From contig NW_006920430.1 of assembly GCF_000344685.1 (NCBI RefSeq), positions 147,748 through 211,747 of the forward strand: 64,000 nucleotides of DNA, read 5' to 3'. The position numbers and the translations under genes were made by a program. This DNA comes from Gloeophyllum trabeum ATCC 11539. Lineage: Eukaryota; Basidiomycota; Agaricomycetes; Gloeophyllales; Gloeophyllaceae. The notes under the pieces are model-generated. The model was not told the DNA's origin. It saw only the letters and a list, made by a program, of their open reading frames with translations, and searched no databases. Shown in pieces: positions 58,057 through 64,000 of this stretch. Positions within the stretch are counted from its first letter, which is position 1, and each line of letters starts with the position of its first letter.

Positions 58057-60418
58057 TCCCACTTCCACCGTCACTCACATCAAATTTTATAGACTACAAT
58101 GGACAAGTTATATGCGTATAAGACGTCACCCCGCCGTAGGATATGCAACACCGGCCAAGGATAAACGGGGACTTCTATCTTCTATTGACCCATTTGCTCT
58201 GATTTGCTCTCGTGTTTTTAGTTCGTTGTTCCGACTCGGTTGCGCATGTACGAGATGTACGATAGTGCTGTTCTGTAGATGTAGAGATACTTCATACCGC
58301 TTTTCGAGAGTCAACTCGCCATTCGACTCGAATGTGAGACGAGATGGTCTCGCACCAATCGGAGTAATTCCACGTCGTGGTGCTATGGAAGGAACAACTC
58401 ACCTGGAGTCGCAGGCAGATAGTCGTCAGATAAGAACCGTCGCGTTGGTGAGGGTAGCACGAGAAGTCTAACCTGGAGGGCGTACCAAGACATCGGGCTT
58501 CCCAAGGCGAATCATCCCCACTTGACGCTGAGAGCGTCACCGTTCGTATCGGACTCACACAGATTGGGTGTGAAGAAGTCCGGATACGTGAGATATGTGT
58601 ACCCGGTCTAAGATCGTGCGACGATCTCGACATCTCTGGCGAGCGTTTTAATTATGTCTCATGCTTGGCATGAGGTGCATTGGCTTCGAGCTTCGATAAT
58701 TGCTCTATGGATGTGGCTGCTCAGTAAGTTAGCCGGGAAACACCCGACGTCGAGCCCCAAGTGAAGACAGTCAATCGCGTATTTAGCCTTCTGAATACAC
58801 GTACAGTACATCAGTTTTAGCTTGAACGACATCCTGGGTTTCACATGACACTCCCAGTGTCAGGAGCTGGTGTCATTCTCACCCATATTGTTGAGAGTTG
58901 CTGCAACTTGAATTTGTCACAGCGAGCAGAGACACATGCCAAGAGAGCTGAACCGGAGAATAATCCGCCCTTGGGGATCGAGGAGGTGCAATAGACGGGA
59001 GTCCGAGTCCGAAAGAAGATCCAGACCCAGGGAGGGGGGACAGCAAATATGAAAGTTAGTGGGGCCACTCTTGAGCTTGAGCGCACAGGCTATACTGGAC
59101 AAGACTGTGGTGACTGGGTAACAATGAAGGCAGGCACGATTGGCCCGTCCATGTATATCATCCAGTGCTTATTAGATAGCGGCTCCTAAGCTAATTCCGT
59201 ACGTGGCTGCACTGCCCTCAACTCAGCGTCAGGGAACGGGATACGGGAGCCGGGAAGAACTCACAAGCTCCAGGGGCTGCAATACTCGTCCTGCGCAATT
59301 GTACTCTTGAGCCTCATGGTACTCTTGAGCCTCATCAGGTTGGCAAAGTAAGAATCAATCTTCCGGGGGTTGACGCCATGGCCCCCTTATTGTGTGCAGG
59401 CTCACAACACGTATAGGGATGAAATATGGCCTATGAGCTGGCAATCACCGGTGTAGCCGCTACAACGCGCAACTGGAGTCCTAAATGTCAAACTAGAGTC
59501 GAAAAGTATGCAGCCTCAGAGTAAGGTGCGGACCGACGTATTGGTGGGCAGGATATACCCAGCACCGTATACGTAGGCAAGGTACGAGATACTCCGGAGG
59601 GCCGTGCGCAGGGCTTCTACCGTCGTTGCGAATGGTTCCCGCGATGACTTGCGGAATTCGTCTAACGTGTGATATGCATCGCAGACACTTGCGGGACCTA
59701 GAGTGGACATCCAGACGATCCCCGTCAAAGTGACTGATAGGCCGCATCTTCAGGGTTACGGCCAGGCTATGAATGGCACCACTGCAGGTCTGAGGGAACC
59801 TTGGCTCGCTCAGTGAAGAAGCTTATGGACTGCAAGCAATAACGACGCGTAGAAATCAGAACAAAGAGCTCATACCGCGTTGATATGAGTTTAGTCTAAA
59901 GAGGGGACTTGTTCGTGATGTACCAGGAAGTAACAAACATCGCGTCTCCGGGGAAGGCCGTGTCATATTTGGCACGAGTGGCTGGAAGCGTGCCACCCTA
60001 TTGCCCCATACGTTGTTGTATCTGGAGAATCGTCTAGCAAGACATCCGCCCTGCAAAACAGGAATCTTCTGTACAGCCTGCACCTTCAATGGGGTCGAAA
60101 CAGTTGTCTGAGCGGAATCTCCTTGGGTATACGGCAGCACGGGTCCACGGGTCACAGATCCCATACAAGGTGTACAGATGTAGTAACGGCGGCCGAATTT
60201 AGACCAATGAGCGCTAGATGAGATGCTGTGAACCTTCACAGCTTAATGGTTGACACAGCATCGCCGACGCTCCAAGTCAGACCCCCAACTTCTACTTGAT
60301 GTGTCGCATTCGCTGATTGACCTACTTCACCAGGGCTTGCACAACTGAACCTGCTGCATATTCGCTGTGCGACGCCATACAGAGCAGCTGAGGCTAGGCG
60401 TCAAGGGAGCCGCGTCTA
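58057..60418. other. 2.4 kb region without a recognised gene
   Basis: This is likely the degraded 3' part of the adenylation-domain gene plus intergenic DNA. Open frames are short. A 19 bp tandem repeat (ACTCTTGAGCCTCATGGT-type) lies at about 59303-59336. The upstream region of the coiled-coil gene is at the right end. Confidence 0.4.
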
Positions 60419-62908
60419 ATGGCATCCACATCCAGTCGCACACCAACCGACGATGAGCTTCGCCACAAACAGTTCCTTAACTCGGAATGGGAGCGCGAGG
60501 AAGCCTTCGAAGAGACCCTCAGAAGCCAGCGGTATGAAGTCTTGCAGGCCGAGATAAGCAATGGTGCAGGCGAACGGGCTCGCAACAAAGTTTTCGACGA
60601 GTTCATTGTGAAAATCGACGAAGCGCGGGCGAACGCTGCCTACGCACGCATGCAGGCCTTCGAAGGCGCTCGAGAGTCCCAACAGCTGGAGTACGAGAAG
60701 AATGAAGCGATAAGAAGTGCGGCGTTTCAGAGTGAAATGCACACCTTTCAGGCCCAGGTTGTCGTCGAGCTGGAGGTGCAGGAGAAACACTGCTCGAGAT
60801 TCATGGATTTTCGTGGGCCAGTGTTGGCGCAGGACCACCAGCATCGACAGGCCGTCTGCGCCTCGCTCAGACGTCGGTTTGAGCAGCAATTTGACGATAT
60901 CCTCAAACCTTGGGTGGAAGCCTTCGACCAAAATTTCGAAGCTTTACTGAGAAAAAGACAGGAACGGGCCTTAAGACTAGTCAGTTCTGAGACTCTGGCC
61001 GTGCCAGCTATCTGACTCGTCCACAGCGTAGAGAGTACCCGCAACCCTTCGATGAATTGTTTCCGGGAGCTGAAAGCTCCACCACACACACAGTAGGAAG
61101 TGTACCGGGATACCCGGACGCGGACCCGACCTGGACGTCCGGCTTCGAGGAAGATTTATCAGGATCGGACTCAACTGAGATATCACCTTTGATTCCTCTT
61201 CCGCATGGGTCGCATTCTCTTCGGCGCGATACAATCGGGATGCCATCGAGTTCCAGTAATATTCAATACCTAGGGGGAGCAAATCAGAGTGAAGAAGACC
61301 CAGGTAATCTTTCGGGTCCCGTAGAAGGTTCTCGTCCAGGGGGAGCCATGCCACCCCTTGCATGTGAAGAAATGGGCGCATCACCATCTCGGGAGGGCTC
61401 AAACTCCAACCCGGCAAGAAACGAGGATGCTAGTCCTAAAGGCATGCAACCCACAGAGCTGTCGATTGATGTAATGTTCCAAGAGAACCAGACGAACCGC
61501 CGGGAGAGATTCAGAGAGGAGGAGCGGGAAAGGGTAGAACGCTGGATCGCAGAGGAAATGGTGCGGGATTACGCAGGAACTGATAGGGAAGTGGTGTTTG
61601 AGTCGAAGATACTGGATTCTGCAAAAACATTCACCCAAGAGATGCTAACATACGACCGGATATTCGAGATCAAACAGCAAGATAGAGTACTGGACGTCAC
61701 CGGCGATCGGTTCAATGAGGCCCTATCTCAATGGGTCGGCAGCTTCAGGGCCTTCGAATCTCAAACCGACTCCCTTTATGTCAGTATGATGAAGGCAGAA
61801 GAGGACCTTGTCCAGGCGCTGCAGGACACCGTGGAAGAGGTCGTTGAACGCCAGACGGACTGGATGAATGATCTCCGAGACAAACATAGGAAAGTTTTCT
61901 CTCAGACAAGATCTCTCCTCGCTATGTGGGTCGGTTGTTCGATATCGCTGCCATGGAATTCTAAGGGACAATCGACGCGGCGCAAGTTCATGTACCGAAC
62001 AGCGAACCGAGAAAGCGAGATGGTTAGAGACATAGATCGGGTAGGAACCGGCCCCGCTCCAAAGAGGCCATGCCCACTGCGGCAGGGTGGTGGACCCATC
62101 CGATTACCATCATTCAACATAGCAAGGAGACCTTCATCGCCTGTCACAGGCGTGGTGAGTAATTCATAGTAACGTGGGTCTGTGAAAGCAAACCCTCAGC
62201 TTATGGGAATCTTCCCTAGGGTATACAAAGCATCGTCGCACGTACTTATATTGCCGATCCCCTTCCTATCCCCGGCGACTTACACGGGAGAGAGGTGCGT
62301 AACCTATGCAAGGAAGCGGCAGCTGTCTGATTTGTCCCTAGGCGAACCTCTCCGGTGAACGAGACCGGCAGACAGTCTTTCGAGAATCGCAGGAGAGCAT
62401 GAAGACAGTATTTGATAAGAGTATGCGAAAGCGCCAGCAGGAATTCGCGCTCAAGGAGGCGGGCCGTGAACAAGCCTTTGCGCAGGCGCAGACAGCCTGG
62501 CAACGCAGATGGCAGGCTCAGGAAAGATCTCAGAGCGACGAGTATATCGACTCTCAGAGACGGAGGGCTGAGGAGTTCCAAGAGAGCCAGGTAGTCCGCA
62601 AGAGGAAATTTCACGAGGAACAACGAGACAGAGCAAAGAGATTTCACGATTTCATTGAAGCCAGGAGGGACGAGTTCAGACGGAATCAGGAGGCGCGAGA
62701 AGTGCGATGGACGCAAGGAGAAGACAACCTCCGGTACGGGTTCTGGGAATGGGAGGAGGAATATCTCGCGCAGCTAAGCGGTATGGTGACGAAATACCAG
62801 GGGCTCTTTTGTGACGATGAGGCCAGCCGCCACCAGGATTTTGAGCGCGCGGTTGACTCCAGGGTCCCTTACAGCGACCGTCCGGGCTCTGGCTGCTCTA
62901 TTGCGTGA
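60419..62908 (+). CDS. long coiled-coil protein (776 aa) with three related modules
   Basis: Four exons: 60419-60979, 61027-62154, 62220-62294 and 62342-62908, all joined in phase 0. I do not recognise a named family. Three segments rich in Glu, Arg, Gln and Phe look like repeated helical modules: residues ~15-180 (SEWEREEAFEETLRSQRYEV), ~330-470 (NRRERFREEERERVERWIAE) and ~600-740 (RKRQQEFALKEAGREQAFAQ). Each begins with VF or FDE-like residues and carries F..x(6-7)R spacing. Between the first two lies a Ser/Pro/Gly-rich linker. The charged helices predict coiled coils and self-assembly. There is no transmembrane segment. A role as scaffold is possible but not shown. An alternative is three separate genes, but the matching splice phases favour one. 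Confidence 0.65.
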
Positions 62909-63855
62909 CAATACCTGCAACATACGGGTGGAGAATCAATGGCTCGATTTGAAACAATTACTGGGGAGGAGCGCATGCGATATACACACATTTGTATTTA
63001 CCTCAGAGACTCGTATGAACCAGATATTCCCCGACGTGCCTGTCAATATTCATCAGTGTTGGCGCGTCATAGTCATTATTCGTGACTGTGACCAAAATGA
63101 CTTCAGTTATTACCGAAATTACTAGGTATGACCACGTGGTCACTGTAGTCACAGTCCTTTCGCTAGCAGGGCAACGGAGCTCAAAATAGCAAGCACAAGA
63201 GCCTTCCGAAACTTTAGGGCGGGCCAGAATATCAAAATGAATGCTCAACCACCATATAAAGTTCAGGCTCAGTCAAATATGTGATACAGGATTTATTACA
63301 CAGATACATCACTGAACTAGATAACATAAATTATATACTGAATGGTCTTTAAGTGAGCCAGAAATTCATTTGTAAATCCCAGATTCTATGCGACCCTGGG
63401 CCCAAATCATAATTTCAGAGCCAGAATCATACCCTGTGACCGGTCGGAATTCAGAATTTAACTTGGACCGGTTTTGCGCTATAAATAATAATTGCAGGGA
63501 GGTGTATAAATGTATTACCAAACATGTCTCTATATTATTAAACTACTAGTGCTTTGAAACGTTGGCGTGAATATTTTGTGTCAGACCGAACCAGAATCTA
63601 ATCGGGCCGCCGGCGGGCCACTCGCAGCCCACTGATAAGATGAAGCATAGCCGCCGTCACGCAGCTCCCGAAGTCACAGCGGCTCAGCCGCTGTGAACGC
63701 CACTTAAAGATATTGACGGCGGCTGACCCGGGGGCGAACATGAGTTTATGGACTAAATACAAAGGTGCTATGCCACCACAAGCCAGACACATACAGATGA
63801 TAAAGGAATGGGTTCTCAACGGGCATCCACGGAGAGTTTGCAGTGCGACTCATAC
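62909..63855. other. AT-rich intergenic region with short palindromes
   Basis: From 63250 to 63600 the DNA is AT-rich with no coding signal. Palindromes: GACTGTGAC at 63084-63092 pairs with GTCACAGTC at 63148-63156, enclosing a perfect 12 bp palindrome GACCACGTGGTC (63130-63141) with a CACGTG core. A 9 bp hairpin CACAGCGGC/GCCGCTGTG lies at 63675-63695. They may belong to a small foldback element, but no target duplication was found. Confidence 0.45.
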
Positions 63856-64000
63856 CGACCACTGAACTTCCTCACAGCAGAAGCATTATGGCGCAAAAAG
63901 GAGCGCCACTGCATCTGTGACATGGGTTGAGCAGTCCCCTTCATGATTTCCCTAAGCCGATTTTGGTACCACTCTTCTGCCCCGTTGGTCCAATAGCCGG
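63856..64000 (-). CDS. possible exon at the right edge
   Basis: The minus strand from the edge reads GYWTNGAEEWYQNRLREIMK and continues TAQPMSQMQWRSFLRHNASA, a protein-like composition with no stop for about 60 codons until 63816-63818. A donor (GGTCG|GTATGAG) ends it at 63856. It is probably an internal exon of a gene that starts beyond the window. The family is not recognised. Confidence 0.35.

Overview
This window is from the genome of a filamentous basidiomycete, most likely a mushroom-forming wood-decay fungus (Agaricomycetes, probably Polyporales). Reasons: genes are split by many 45-60 nt introns with GT-AG borders, intergenic spaces are short, and the gene content (F-box/LRR proteins, fungal PD-(D/E)XK-kinase proteins, a DUF7770-like protein, a DUF2264 protein, a glucose-6-phosphate isomerase with eight exons) is typical of that group. 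The lineage call is inference from gene style; no marker gene in the window fixes the species.

Region 1 (1-26 kb) is a fast-evolving accessory cluster. It holds five paralogs of a kinase-like family (K1-K5) and two paralogs of a PD-(D/E)XK nuclease-like family (N1, N2). K1/N1 and N2/K3 are divergent gene pairs, each sharing an 0.8-0.9 kb promoter region, and the two pairs lie in mirror-image orientation. K2, K4 and K5 form a second subfamily without a partner gene. Each of these was once followed by a convergent DUF2264 gene: a full copy lies next to K5, a copy with internal deletions next to K2, and only a ~50 bp scrap next to K4. This region also has a short inverted-repeat transposon and two low-complexity hypothetical genes.

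Region 2 (26-46 kb) is mixed: a Ser/Pro-rich probable nuclear protein, an F-box/LRR protein, a long disordered protein, an F-box-like protein, an intact ten-exon FAD aromatic monooxygenase, an F-box pseudogene, a DUF7770-like protein and the housekeeping gene for glucose-6-phosphate isomerase.

Region 3 (46-64 kb) has two conserved housekeeping genes (COP9 signalosome subunit 3 and a flavodoxin-fold quinone oxidoreductase). They are followed by decayed genes: a frameshifted nuclease-kinase fusion, a fragment of the tryptophan gene TRP1, and a chorismate-lyase-like/adenylation-domain fusion broken at its nucleotide-binding loop. A long coiled-coil protein ends the region.

The most interesting signal is the paired nuclease-like/kinase-like module in region 1. 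It looks like a split form of the nuclease-kinase fusions known in mushrooms, one of which survives as a wreck at 53 kb. Exon borders below were worked out by hand from splice sites, reading frame and comparison between paralogs. No database search was possible.
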